Positions 20,502-29,196 of a DNA stretch of 64,000 nucleotides are shown piece by piece; the stretch's first letter is position 1; each line of letters begins with the position of its first letter. The position numbers and the translations under genes are program-made. The notes below the pieces were generated by a model. That model did not search any database, had not been told where the DNA came from, and saw nothing but the letters and a program-made list of their open reading frames with translations. The stretch is from Hyphomicrobiales bacterium. GTDB taxonomy: Bacteria; Pseudomonadota; Alphaproteobacteria; Rhizobiales; Rhizobiaceae. Where the stretch lies: the NCBI GenBank assembly GCA_900473915.1, contig UCNG01000008.1:183371-247370 (forward strand). Reading direction: 5' to 3'.

Positions 20502-21490
20502 AGCGCCTTCACGACAACGTCTTCGGCGGCTGCCTGCGCCAGCCTGTTGACCAGCGGATAACGGAACGGCTTGGCGGAAATCTCGAACTGGTCGCCAGTT
20601 TGCGTCTTCACGCCTTCCGAGAACGACAGGGTTGCCGTGCCGAAGAAGTGGACGTGAATATCGCCCGGACGGCGGAACAGTTCATATTTGAAATGATGAT
20701 GTTCCAGATTGGCAATCGTATGCGACATGTTCGCTTCGCCCGACAGGAACGGCTTTTCAAAAATGATCTCATTGCCGCGACGAATGCGCGACACGCCTTC
20801 CACATGATCCGGCAGCGCGCCCACATAAAGTTCCGGCCCGAGCGCCGCCTGCCGCAGCTTGGAATGGGCAAGCCAGAGATAGTTCTGCTTTTCGGTCACA
20901 TGGTCGGAAAATTCGTTGGCAAGGCAGAAGCCGAGCCGGAACGGCGTACCATCCGGGCCGATCAGGTAGATGCCCGCCAGTTCTGGTTCCTCGCCGCCGT
21001 CTTCGGCAAAGGAAGGCGAAACCAGTTCGCCGCCGGTTGCCACCAGCGCCGACCCGTCGCCCTTGTAGAACCATTCGGGCTGCACGCCGGTCTCGCCCGG
21101 CTTCGGCTTGCCGCCCTCGACGCCCATCAGAAACATGCGCATGGAATCGGTCGGCTTTTCAGCCGCCCGCGCGGCCTTGTGCATCTTGTCGCGGCCATCG
21201 GCGGAACCCAGATGCGTCAGGCCCGTACCGGCCACGATCAGATGCGCCGGATCGGCATGCGTGATCGGCAGGCCAACGCGACCCGCAGCAAGCGCGGCTT
21301 CTATGTCGACGGCTTCGCCCTTGCCACTCTGCGCCACCTGTTCTTCAAGGCTGATGCCCGCGGCAATTGCCGCCGAGGCCAGTTCATAGGTCGTTGCCAC
21401 GCCCTTGACGACATGCGCCGCTCCCTCGTCATTGCAGGCAGCCACACGCATTTCTCCGCTTTCATCGCGGAACTGGACCAGACGTAACAT
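20498..21490 (-). CDS. gguC: GguC/AraD1-family 2-keto-3-deoxy-L-arabinonate dehydratase (FAH superfamily)
   Basis: 330 residues, first gene of the minus-strand sugar unit. Family segments include ITHADPAHLIVAGTGLTHLG, MHKAARAAEKPTDSMRMF and FFGTATLSFSEGVKTQTGDQ. Proteins of this group, named GguC in Agrobacterium and AraD1 elsewhere, are proposed to dehydrate 2-keto-3-deoxy-L-arabinonate to 2-oxoglutarate semialdehyde. The start MLRLVQF at 21490 is chosen because GGGAGG precedes it. Its presence with gguA and gguB is a useful cross-check on those names. Confidence 0.85.
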   Translation of the reverse strand: MLRLVQFRDESGEMRVAACNDEGAAHVVKGVATTYELASAAIAAGISLEEQVAQSGKGEAVDIEAALAAGRVGLPITHADPAHLIVAGTGLTHLGSADGRDKMHKAARAAEKPTDSMRMFLMGVEGGKPKPGETGVQPEWFYKGDGSALVATGGELVSPSFAEDGGEEPELAGIYLIGPDGTPFRLGFCLANEFSDHVTEKQNYLWLAHSKLRQAALGPELYVGALPDHVEGVSRIRRGNEIIFEKPFLSGEANMSHTIANLEHHHFKYELFRRPGDIHVHFFGTATLSFSEGVKTQTGDQFEISAKPFRYPLVNRLAQAAAEDVVVKAL

Positions 21491-21822
21491 TAAACCTCCC
21501 ATTTTCCGCATTACCCTTTGCGGAACTCACCCCGACCGCTTGAAAACACCCGAAGGCGCCTATTCACGGCTCGCGTTATTAATATGACTATTTTGCTGCG
21601 ACCTGCTTTGTCAAGCAAGCAGACGCCCCCACATGCAACGTTCAGAAAAACTGCTCGACCAGCCTTGCGGCAAGCCTTTGTTTCATATTCATAAATTTAG
21701 ATATTGCCCGTTTGTCGCACCGGCATTTTATTGCGAAATATCGAAAGGCGCTTGCCATAAAGTAATATTATATGCTTCATAAATACGAAGGCCGGGAGGG
21801 CCTTTTATTGGGAGGAACGATC
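21491..21822. promoter_or_regulatory. Divergent control region between the gguC and ytfQ units (332 bases)
   Basis: AT-rich DNA that must hold promoters for both operons. On the minus strand a TTGACA at 21610-21615 could be the -35 of gguC, with a weak -10 (AATAGT) 16 bases on. A TATTAATA palindrome is at 21577-21584. Just before the ytfQ ribosome site, AAGGCC-GGGAG-GGCCTT (21788-21804) followed by TTATT forms a terminator-like hairpin that could attenuate. No gene is seen here. Confidence 0.5.
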
Positions 21823-22782
21823 ATGAAACGCAGTCTGGCGGCCCTGACGGCCGCACTATCGCTTGCCCTGATTTCGAGCGCATCCGCCGCATCGCTGACG
21901 GTCGGCTTTTCGCAGATCGGCTCGGAATCGGGCTGGCGCGCCGCAGAAACGGCCCTGACCAAGCAGGAAGCTGAAAAGCGCGGCTATACGCTGAAATTCG
22001 CCGACGCCCAGCAGAAGCAGGAAAACCAGATCAAGGCCGTTCGCGGCTTCATCGCCCAAGGGGTTGATGCGATCCTGATCGCGCCGGTCGTTTCCACCGG
22101 CTGGGACGCCGTCTTGAAGGAAGCCAAGGAAGCGGAAATTCCGGTCGTCCTGCTCGACCGCCAGATCGATTCCCCGGAAGACCTGTACCTCACCGCCGTC
22201 ACCTCCGATCAGGTGCATGAAGGCAAGGTCGCCGGCGACTGGCTGGTGAAGGATGTGGGCGACAAGCCGTGCAACGTGGTCGAGCTTCAGGGCACCACCG
22301 GCTCCTCGCCCGCCATCAACCGCAAGAAGGGCTTTGAGGACGCAATCAAGGGCCACGACAACATCAAGATCACCCGTTCGCAGACCGGTGACTTCACCCG
22401 CACCAAGGGCAAGGAAGTCATGGAAAGCTTCATCAAGGCCGAAGGCGGCGGCAAGAATATCTGCGCCGTCTATGCACATAATGACGACATGGCCGTCGGC
22501 GCCATTCAGGCCATCAAGGAAGCCGGGCTGAAGCCTGGCACCGAGATCAAGATCGTGTCGATCGACTCCGTGCCGGATATCTTCCAGGCCATGGCCAATG
22601 GCGAAGCCAATGCGTCGGTCGAACTGACGCCGAACATGGCAGGCCCGGCCTTCGACGCCATTGAAGCCTTCAAGGAAAAGGGCACCGTTCCCCCGAAATG
22701 GATCCAGACGGAATCGAAGCTCTACACGCAGGCTGACGATCCGAAAGCCGTCTACGAAGCCAAGAAGGGTCTCGGCTACTGA
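21823..22782 (+). CDS. ytfQ: Sugar ABC transporter periplasmic binding protein, YtfQ-like
   Basis: 319 residues with a signal peptide (MKRSLAALTAALSLALISSA, cut near SASAA). The mature start SLTVGFSQIGSESGWRAAET and the VVSTGWDAVLKEAKEAEIPV and LLDRQID segments are those of the galactofuranose-binding YtfQ group. The start at 21823 has GGGAGGAACG before it; an in-frame ATG 51 bases upstream would hide the signal peptide. It is the first gene of a four-gene transporter unit. Confidence 0.88.
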   Translation: MKRSLAALTAALSLALISSASAASLTVGFSQIGSESGWRAAETALTKQEAEKRGYTLKFADAQQKQENQIKAVRGFIAQGVDAILIAPVVSTGWDAVLKEAKEAEIPVVLLDRQIDSPEDLYLTAVTSDQVHEGKVAGDWLVKDVGDKPCNVVELQGTTGSSPAINRKKGFEDAIKGHDNIKITRSQTGDFTRTKGKEVMESFIKAEGGGKNICAVYAHNDDMAVGAIQAIKEAGLKPGTEIKIVSIDSVPDIFQAMANGEANASVELTPNMAGPAFDAIEAFKEKGTVPPKWIQTESKLYTQADDPKAVYEAKKGLGY

Positions 22783-22790
22783 TCCGCGTC

Positions 22791-22814
22791 ATCCGGGCCG
22801 TTCTCGGCCCGGAT
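22791..22814 (+). other. Stem-loop after ytfQ
   Basis: ATCCGGGCC pairs perfectly with GGCCCGGAT over a 6-base loop, starting 8 bases after the ytfQ stop. No T-run follows, so it is more likely an mRNA-stabilising element that keeps the binding-protein message abundant. Confidence 0.65.
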
Positions 22815-22858
22815 ATCCCATTTGCCGAATATCCCATTTGCCCAAATATCCCATTTGC
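22813..22858 (+). repeat. Three tandem ATATCCCATTTGC copies
   Basis: Exact 13-base copies lie at 22813-22825, 22829-22841 and 22846-22858, with 3- and 4-base spacers. They fill the gap between the stem-loop and the ytfR start at 22881. Confidence 0.95.
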
Positions 22859-22880
22859 AACGTGCAAACGGAAGAATGCC

Positions 22881-24404
22881 ATGGCTGCAACACCGCTTCT
22901 TGAAGCCCGCTCGATCACGAAATCCTTTCTGGGCGTGACCGCGCTCGATCATGTCGATTTCACGCTCAACCGTGGGGAAATTCATGCGCTGCTCGGCGAA
23001 AACGGCGCGGGCAAATCCACGCTCATCAAGATATTGACCGGCGCCTATCACGGTTTCGACGGTTCGATCACGCTTGAGGGCCAGCCGATTGCGCCCGCAT
23101 CCGTTGCGGAAGCGCAGGCGCTCGGCATCGGCACGGTCTATCAGGAAGTCAATCTTCTCGAAAACCTGACGGTTGCGGAAAACCTGTTTCTCGGCCGCCA
23201 GCCGAAGCGCTTCGGGCTGGTCGATCGCGGCCGGATGGAAAGGGATGCGGCGAAACTCCTTTCGCGCTACGGCCTCGCCATTGATGTCGGCGCGCCCCTG
23301 TCCGCCTATTCGGTGGCCATCCGCCAGATCATCGCCATTGCCCGCGCCGTCGATCTTTCCGGCAAGGTGCTGGTGCTTGATGAGCCTACCGCCAGTCTCG
23401 ACGCGCGTGAGGTCGACATGTTGTTCGGCGTGCTGCGGCAATTGAAGGCTGACGGCCTCGGCATTGTCGTCATCACCCATTTTCTCGATCAGGTCTACGC
23501 CATCGCCGATTGCGCCACCGTGCTGCGCAACGGGCGGCTGGTCGGCAGCCGCAACCTGTCGGACCTGCCGCGAACCGACCTGATTTCCATGATGCTCGGC
23601 CATCAGTTGCAGGAAACCGTGCGCCGCCAGTTGACTGAAGAAGTCAGCGACGACACGGTCGCGCCAATCCGTTTTTCGGGCTTCGGCAAAAAGGGCAGCG
23701 TTGCGCCTTTCGATCTCTCGATCAAACCCGGAGAAGCCGTGGGCATTGCCGGTCTTCTCGGTTCGGGCCGCACGGAAACCGCGCTCCTGCTGTTCGGGGT
23801 CGATCAGGCTGACAGCGGAACTCTTGCCGTCGACGGAAAGGAAACCCGCCTGCCCTCGCCCGTTGCGGCGATTGCCAAGCGCTTCGCCTTTTGCCCCGAA
23901 GAGCGCAAGACCGATGGCATCATCGGCGATTTTTCGGTTGCCGAAAACATCGCGCTTGCCGTCCAGGCAAAGCGCGGCTGGTCGAGACCGATCTCATCAC
24001 GCGAGAGGACGGCGCTTGCCCAGCGCTATATCAAGGCGCTCGATATCCGCCCGCCCGATCCCGACAAGCCGATCAAGTTTCTGTCCGGCGGCAACCAGCA
24101 GAAGGCTATCTTGGCCCGCTGGCTTGCCACCGATCCGCGCCTCCTGATCCTCGATGAGCCGACGCGCGGTATCGATATCGGCGCCCATGCCGAAATCCTC
24201 AAGCTCATCGGCGAGCTTTGCGCCGAAGGCATGTCACTCGTCATCATCTCGTCGGAATTCGAGGAGCTTGCCGCCGTCGCCAACCGTGTCGTCGTTCTCT
24301 CGGACCGCCGCCATGTCGCGGAACTGAAAGGCGAGGAAATCACTGCCGACAATATCGTGCGCGCAATCGCAGAGACCGGAAGCGAAAAGGAAGCGGCAGC
24401 ATGA
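22881..24404 (+). CDS. ytfR: Sugar ABC transporter ATP-binding protein, two ABC domains, YtfR-like
   Basis: 507 residues, tandem ABC modules. Module one has Walker [10 protein letters not shown] (residues 39-47) and [19 protein letters not shown]. Module two has the degenerate GLLGSGRTE loop but an intact [15 protein letters not shown] signature and [13 protein letters not shown]. It powers the YtfQ-dependent importer. Its stop overlaps the start of ytfT as ATGA. Confidence 0.9.
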   Translation: MAATPLLEARSITKSFLGVTALDHVDFTLNRGEIHALLGENGAGKSTLIKILTGAYHGFDGSITLEGQPIAPASVAEAQALGIGTVYQEVNLLENLTVAENLFLGRQPKRFGLVDRGRMERDAAKLLSRYGLAIDVGAPLSAYSVAIRQIIAIARAVDLSGKVLVLDEPTASLDAREVDMLFGVLRQLKADGLGIVVITHFLDQVYAIADCATVLRNGRLVGSRNLSDLPRTDLISMMLGHQLQETVRRQLTEEVSDDTVAPIRFSGFGKKGSVAPFDLSIKPGEAVGIAGLLGSGRTETALLLFGVDQADSGTLAVDGKETRLPSPVAAIAKRFAFCPEERKTDGIIGDFSVAENIALAVQAKRGWSRPISSRERTALAQRYIKALDIRPPDPDKPIKFLSGGNQQKAILARWLATDPRLLILDEPTRGIDIGAHAEILKLIGELCAEGMSLVIISSEFEELAAVANRVVVLSDRRHVAELKGEEITADNIVRAIAETGSEKEAAA

Positions 24405-25444
24405 TTGCCCGCATCACCAGAAAACTAAAAAGACTTGGCCCCCAGTTCGCTGCCCTCGTGCTCATTCTGGCGGCGAACACCATCATCGCGCCCGGCTTTC
24501 TCGACATTTCCTTCCAGAACGGGCGGCTCTATGGCAGCCTCATCGATATTCTGGTGCGCGCCGCACCCGTTGCCATTCTGGCCGTCGGCATGACGCTTGT
24601 GATCGCAACGCGCGGCATCGATCTTTCGGTCGGCGCGGTAATGGCGATCAGCGGCGCTTTTGCCGCCTCGCTCATCGTGGCGGGCTATCCGCTTGCAATC
24701 GTCATTCCGGCAGCGCTCGGCGTCGGACTGCTGTGCGGCTTGTGGAACGGCTTTCTGGTCGCCGTCTTCGATATCCAGCCAATCATCGCGACGCTGATCC
24801 TCATGGTGGCAGGGCGCGGCATCGCACAGCTTATCACCGAAGGCGCAATCCTCACCTTCAACAACGATTCCTTTGCAGCCCTTGGTTCCGGCTCCTTTCT
24901 TGGCGTGCCCGTTCCGGTTCTGATCTGGATTCTGGCGGGTCTTGCCGTCGGCCTTGCAGTGCGCACAAGCGCGCTCGGTTTCCTGATTGAAGCAACCGGC
25001 ATCAACCGTCGCGCAGCGATGCTGGCAGGCGTCAAGGCCCGCTTCCTGCTGTTCAGCGTCTATGCCGTTTCCGGTGTCGGCGCGGCACTGGCCGGGCTGA
25101 TCGCGGCGGCGGATATTCGCGGCGCAGACGCCAACAATGCCGGGCTATGGCTCGAACTCGACGCCATTCTGGCGGTCGTCGTCGGCGGCACCTCGCTCAA
25201 TGGCGGCCGGTTCTCGATCATGGCCTCGCTGCTCGGCGCGCTTATCATCCAGGCGATCAATACCGGCATTCTGATGGCGGGCTTTCCCCCGGAGTTCAAC
25301 CTCATCATCAAGGCGATCATCATCGTGATCGTACTCACCTTCCAGTCGCCAGCCATTGTCCAGCTGATCGCCTTCCTGCGCTCCGAGCGCAAGGGCGACG
25401 GAGCCAAGCCGGTTCGCCAAAGCCAGCAGGGAGCCCAGCAATGA
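24401..25444 (+). CDS. ytfT: Sugar ABC transporter permease, YtfT-like
   Basis: 347 residues with about nine or ten membrane spans. VIATRGIDLSVGAVMAISGA and GGTSLNGGRFSIMASLLGAL are the conserved permease loops. The start at 24401 overlaps ytfR by 4 bases; the open frame upstream of it lies inside ytfR. It also overlaps yjfF by 4 bases, so the two permeases are coupled and likely form a heterodimer. Confidence 0.88.
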   Translation: MIARITRKLKRLGPQFAALVLILAANTIIAPGFLDISFQNGRLYGSLIDILVRAAPVAILAVGMTLVIATRGIDLSVGAVMAISGAFAASLIVAGYPLAIVIPAALGVGLLCGLWNGFLVAVFDIQPIIATLILMVAGRGIAQLITEGAILTFNNDSFAALGSGSFLGVPVPVLIWILAGLAVGLAVRTSALGFLIEATGINRRAAMLAGVKARFLLFSVYAVSGVGAALAGLIAAADIRGADANNAGLWLELDAILAVVVGGTSLNGGRFSIMASLLGALIIQAINTGILMAGFPPEFNLIIKAIIIVIVLTFQSPAIVQLIAFLRSERKGDGAKPVRQSQQGAQQ

Positions 25445-26427
25445 GAGCGCTTCGCAATCTGCCTTTTCTGACAACCGTGGCGATCTTCCTGTTCGCCTAT
25501 GCGATCTGCATCATCCAGTTTCCCAACATGCTGTCGACGCGGGTGATCGGCAATCTTCTGACCGACAATGCCTTTCTGGGCATCGCCGCCGTCGGCATGA
25601 CATTCGTGATCCTTTCCGGCGGCATTGACCTGTCGGTCGGCTCGGTCATCGCCTTCACCAGCGTCTTCGTCGCCGTGCTGGTCGGACAGCTCGGCGTGCA
25701 TCCGCTTGTGGCTTTCGCGCTCATTTTGGTTATAGCGGCATTGTTCGGGGCTTGGATGGGCGTGATGATCCATTTCTTGCAGATTCCGCCCTTCGTGGCC
25801 ACGCTTGCCGGCATGTTTCTGGCACGCGGCGCGGCCTTTCTCATCTCGACCCAATCCGTGCCTATAGCCCATCCGTTTCTCGATACGTTGCAGGGGCTTT
25901 ATTTCCGGCTTCCGGGCGGCGGCAGGCTGACATTCATCGCCATGCTGATGCTCGCGGTCTTCATCATCGGCGGCATCATCGCCCATCGCACGCGGTTCGG
26001 CGCCAATATCTATGCGCTTGGCGGCAACCAGCAATCGGCGGAACTGATGGGCGTTCCGATTGCTCGCACCACAATCGGCATCTATACGATGTCAGGCGTG
26101 CTTTCCGGTCTCGCCGGGATCGTCTATACGCTTTACACCTCGTCCGGCTATTCGCTGGCGACGGTGGGGGTGGAGCTGGACGCCATCGCTTCGGTGGTGA
26201 TCGGCGGAACGCTTTTGACGGGCGGCGCGGGCCTTGTGGCAGGCACATTCGTCGGCATTCTCATACAGGGGCTGATCCAGACCTACATTGTTTTCGACGG
26301 AACGCTGTCTTCATGGTGGACGAAAATCGCAATCGGTATATTGCTGTTCCTGTTCATTGCCCTGCAACGAGGACTCTTGTGGTTTTCCAATATAAAACAC
26401 GCGCGGCAACGCTTGAAGGAGGCCTGA
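25441..26427 (+). CDS. yjfF: Sugar ABC transporter permease, YjfF-like
   Basis: 328 residues, the second permease of the YtfQ-type system. It has [20 protein letters not shown] and GALGGNQQSAEL-like loops (ALGGNQQSAELMGV), and GGTLLTGGAGLVAGTF near the end. The start MRALRNLPF at 25441 overlaps the ytfT stop as ATGA. Confidence 0.88.
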   Translation: MRALRNLPFLTTVAIFLFAYAICIIQFPNMLSTRVIGNLLTDNAFLGIAAVGMTFVILSGGIDLSVGSVIAFTSVFVAVLVGQLGVHPLVAFALILVIAALFGAWMGVMIHFLQIPPFVATLAGMFLARGAAFLISTQSVPIAHPFLDTLQGLYFRLPGGGRLTFIAMLMLAVFIIGGIIAHRTRFGANIYALGGNQQSAELMGVPIARTTIGIYTMSGVLSGLAGIVYTLYTSSGYSLATVGVELDAIASVVIGGTLLTGGAGLVAGTFVGILIQGLIQTYIVFDGTLSSWWTKIAIGILLFLFIALQRGLLWFSNIKHARQRLKEA

Positions 26428-26428
26428 A

Positions 26429-27154
26429 TTGGGATTGCTGGAAACGGCCATAACCGGACGCAAGCGCCATAACAGCCACGCCGTTGTCGTGGGGGAACTG
26501 GGCCGCGGTATCGTCGCGGGCACCATTCCCGAAGGTTCTATCCTGCCGGGCGATCATGAATTGTCGCTGCGATTTGGCGTATCACGCACCGTTCTGCGCG
26601 AGGCGATGAAGACGCTTGCCGCCAAGCGCCTGATCGAACCCAAGGCCAAGGTCGGCACCCGTGTTCTGGGCCATGCCAGCTGGAATTTCTTCGATCCCGA
26701 TGTGCTGACCTGGCGCTTCGAGGCGGGCTTCGACGAAGTCTTCGTCGACCATCTGGCGGAAATGCGCATGGCGCTGGAACCGGCAGCAGCGGCGGCGGCG
26801 GCAGAGCGTGCCTCCAGCGACGAGATCGTGGAGCTTTATGCGCTCGCGGCCAAATTCGACAATCCCGACCACACGCCGGAATCCATCGCCAAGGTCGATC
26901 TGGAATTTCATCTTGCCATTGCCCGCATGTCCGGCAACCCGTTCATGCGCTCGGTCAGCGGCTTGATCGAGGCGGCGCTGGCAATCTCGTTCCAGCTTTC
27001 CTCCCCGGCAGCATCGCGGGAAGGCATTGCCGAATGCGCCGCCAATCACCTGCGCATCGCCCACGCCATTGCATCGCGCGATCCACAGAAAGCGCGGCTG
27101 ACCATGGAAAGTGTCATCCAGCTTGGCGTCGAGCGTATTCGGGACGTGATCTGA
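26429..27154 (+). CDS. GntR-family regulator with FCD domain (FadR type)
   Basis: 241 residues. An N-terminal winged helix (about residues 15-80, with EGSILPGDHELSLRFGVSRT) is followed by a helical FCD domain with the metal-type histidines in LEFHLAIARMSGNPF and AANHLRIAHAI. It starts at TTG one base after the yjfF stop, with AAGGAGG at good spacing, and no ATG is nearby. Its place at the end of the operon suggests it controls this transporter, or the divergent sugar-acid unit, in response to a sugar acid; this is inference. Confidence 0.85.
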   Translation: MGLLETAITGRKRHNSHAVVVGELGRGIVAGTIPEGSILPGDHELSLRFGVSRTVLREAMKTLAAKRLIEPKAKVGTRVLGHASWNFFDPDVLTWRFEAGFDEVFVDHLAEMRMALEPAAAAAAAERASSDEIVELYALAAKFDNPDHTPESIAKVDLEFHLAIARMSGNPFMRSVSGLIEAALAISFQLSSPAASREGIAECAANHLRIAHAIASRDPQKARLTMESVIQLGVERIRDVI

Positions 27155-27157
27155 CTG

Positions 27158-27580
27158 TTACGACACAGCCAGCGTAAATTGAGGATCGCCGCGAAGCGTG
27201 TTGCTGACGGTGCAGATTTCCTCAGCCATTTCGGCGAGACGATGCTTTTCATCGTCGGTCAGATCACCATCGAAATGAAAGGTGACGTTGAACCGCTCGA
27301 TACGCGACGGTCCTTCATGCGCCTTGTCGCCCCTCACCTCCACCCGAACATCCGTCAGCTTTTCCTTCAGATCGAGCTTGCCGGCGGCGATACGAGCGCT
27401 CAACGCCATGCAGGCCGCAACCGACGAATAGATAAGGTCGAGCGGATTGAACCCAGCCTGGCTGACGCTGGTGACGATTTCGACCACGCCGCCTGTCGGC
27501 GTGGTGATGACGGGCAGCTTCCCATGCGGCATTTCTGCGACGGCGCCCGTCTCGCGGGTTCTGACTTTCAGTTCGCTCAT
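27158..27580 (-). CDS. OsmC/Ohr family protein
   Basis: 140 residues. OsmC-type folds reduce organic peroxides through two cysteines, here Cys57 in [12 protein letters not shown] and Cys123 in [25 protein letters not shown] is the family signature. The start at 27580 overlaps the D-aminopeptidase stop as ATGA, so the genes form a pair. It converges on the GntR gene with a gap of three bases. Confidence 0.85.
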   Translation of the reverse strand: MSELKVRTRETGAVAEMPHGKLPVITTPTGGVVEIVTSVSQAGFNPLDLIYSSVAACMALSARIAAGKLDLKEKLTDVRVEVRGDKAHEGPSRIERFNVTFHFDGDLTDDEKHRLAEMAEEICTVSNTLRGDPQFTLAVS

Positions 27581-29151
27581 TCCTGAATTCTCCTGTAGTC
27601 CACATGCCGCGCCAGCCAGCAGCCGACGGTCATGCCTGTTATCCCGCCTTTTGCGTCGCGATGGAAGACAAGTTTCCATTCGCCGGGTGACGGTGCATCC
27701 ATCGAGCGCTGCACCGGCAAAAGCCACACATCCGGCCCAGCCTCATAGAGCGGATACATATCGCTCTTGCCGAGAAATCCTTCAAAAGCGCCATAGAACG
27801 CACCGCCCTGATTGACGATCAGAAGATCGGCCTCCAGTTCGTCGCTGCGGTAGCGCCCTGCAATGTCCTGCTGTGCTGCACCGTTCAGGCGCTGCATCGT
27901 CAGGCTCAGATTTTCATCCTCGCGCGCAAGCTGGATCGTGTCGCCGTCGCGACGGATCGTGGTCATCGAAGACCGCGCTTCGTTCTCGCTCACCACATCC
28001 ATGATTTCCGGCCCGGTGCCGAAACGCGCCTTCATGCGTCCGCGCCCGGCATCTTCGAGGCTCAGCACGAGGCCGGTTTCATGGTCGAGCCATGAACCAA
28101 ACCATGAGCCGAACCATGCGGCATCGGCTTCAACCCGAGCCGGTTCGGTCGTGGAAACGCCAAGCGCAATATTCATCAGCTTGAAGGCAACATCCGATGC
28201 ACCGCCCTCAAAATTGAACATGGCGATGGTCGAAAGGCGTTCGTCGGCGCAATGCCAGCGCTGGCAGCGCCAGCCGCGCAGCGCACCGCCATGGCCGGTG
28301 AGCCGTCTGCCGCCCGCTTCCTCGAATTTGAGGCCAAGGCCATAAGGTGCCGCGTTACCGTCGCTGAATGTCTGCGGACCGCTCAGGCGGCGATAAATCC
28401 CGTTTTCGTCATCGCGGGTCGCGTCGATGAACTGCTCCCAGGCGATCATGTCGTCGAGAGATGCGCAAATACCAGCATCGCCCATCCAGTGGATGCGATT
28501 GACGGCAGGCAGGAACCCGCGCACCGTGTCGCCTTCATAGCCGGTGCATTCGTCAAACAGCGCGGTATCGGGGATAAGCTCTGCGGTCTTCATGCCCGCA
28601 GGCTTGAAAATGCGCTCCGACAGCAGCTCGATCAGCGATTGGCCTGTATGGCTTTCGATCAAATCAGCCAGAATGCGGAAATTGCCGTTGCAATAGGAAT
28701 AATGCGTGCCCGGCGCGAAATGCGTGGTCTTCAGGCGGCGCAGCAGGCTTTGCGCCTGCTCCGGCAGAAAGACGCCTTCCGGATCGGCCCCGCACAGAAC
28801 GCTCAGCGCCCAGTAATCGCGCAGGCCCGACTGATTGTTGCACAGGTCGCGCACGCTTGGCCGCTTTTCCGCAAACTTGTCGAGATAGGCGGCAAGCGCA
28901 TCGTCAAGAACTTCCGGCTCGCCAACACTGTCGAGAAGCACGGCGCAGGTGAACTGCTTGCTGACCGAACAGATCGGCATGCGCGTCTCTGGCGTCATCG
29001 CCTTGCGCGCGCCAAGATCGGCAAAGCCCCAGGCATGGCGCAGCACGACCTTGCCATCCTTCACCACCGCGACCGCACCGCCCGGTCCCTTATAATGCTG
29101 CGGAATGGTGCGAACGAAGGCTTCAAGCGCGGAAAGATCGAATTTTGACAT
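27577..29151 (-). CDS. dap: D-stereospecific aminopeptidase (DAP), serine hydrolase of the penicillin-recognising family
   Basis: 524 residues. It removes N-terminal D-amino acids from short peptides and amides. Catalytic residues are at the positions known for the Ochrobactrum anthropi enzyme: Ser62 and Lys65 in CSVSKQF, Tyr153 in YSYCN and His287 in GHGGALRG. The C-terminal beta-barrel domains follow. It has an extra copy of a four-residue unit (WFGSWFGSW, residues 346-354) from a 12-base tandem duplication in the linker after the catalytic domain. It leads a two-gene unit with the OsmC gene. Confidence 0.93.
   Translation of the reverse strand: MSKFDLSALEAFVRTIPQHYKGPGGAVAVVKDGKVVLRHAWGFADLGARKAMTPETRMPICSVSKQFTCAVLLDSVGEPEVLDDALAAYLDKFAEKRPSVRDLCNNQSGLRDYWALSVLCGADPEGVFLPEQAQSLLRRLKTTHFAPGTHYSYCNGNFRILADLIESHTGQSLIELLSERIFKPAGMKTAELIPDTALFDECTGYEGDTVRGFLPAVNRIHWMGDAGICASLDDMIAWEQFIDATRDDENGIYRRLSGPQTFSDGNAAPYGLGLKFEEAGGRRLTGHGGALRGWRCQRWHCADERLSTIAMFNFEGGASDVAFKLMNIALGVSTTEPARVEADAAWFGSWFGSWLDHETGLVLSLEDAGRGRMKARFGTGPEIMDVVSENEARSSMTTIRRDGDTIQLAREDENLSLTMQRLNGAAQQDIAGRYRSDELEADLLIVNQGGAFYGAFEGFLGKSDMYPLYEAGPDVWLLPVQRSMDAPSPGEWKLVFHRDAKGGITGMTVGCWLARHVDYRRIQE
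28090..28116 (-). repeat. In-frame 12-base tandem duplication inside dap
   Basis: On the plus strand CCATGAACCAAA (28090-28101) and CCATGAGCCGAA (28102-28113) are adjacent copies differing at two bases, followed by CCA. They encode the duplicated WFGS unit. Confidence 0.85.
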
Positions 29152-29196
29152 GATGGCTCAGGCGACTCAGATGAAATCAGGAGCCGCCACGAGGCA

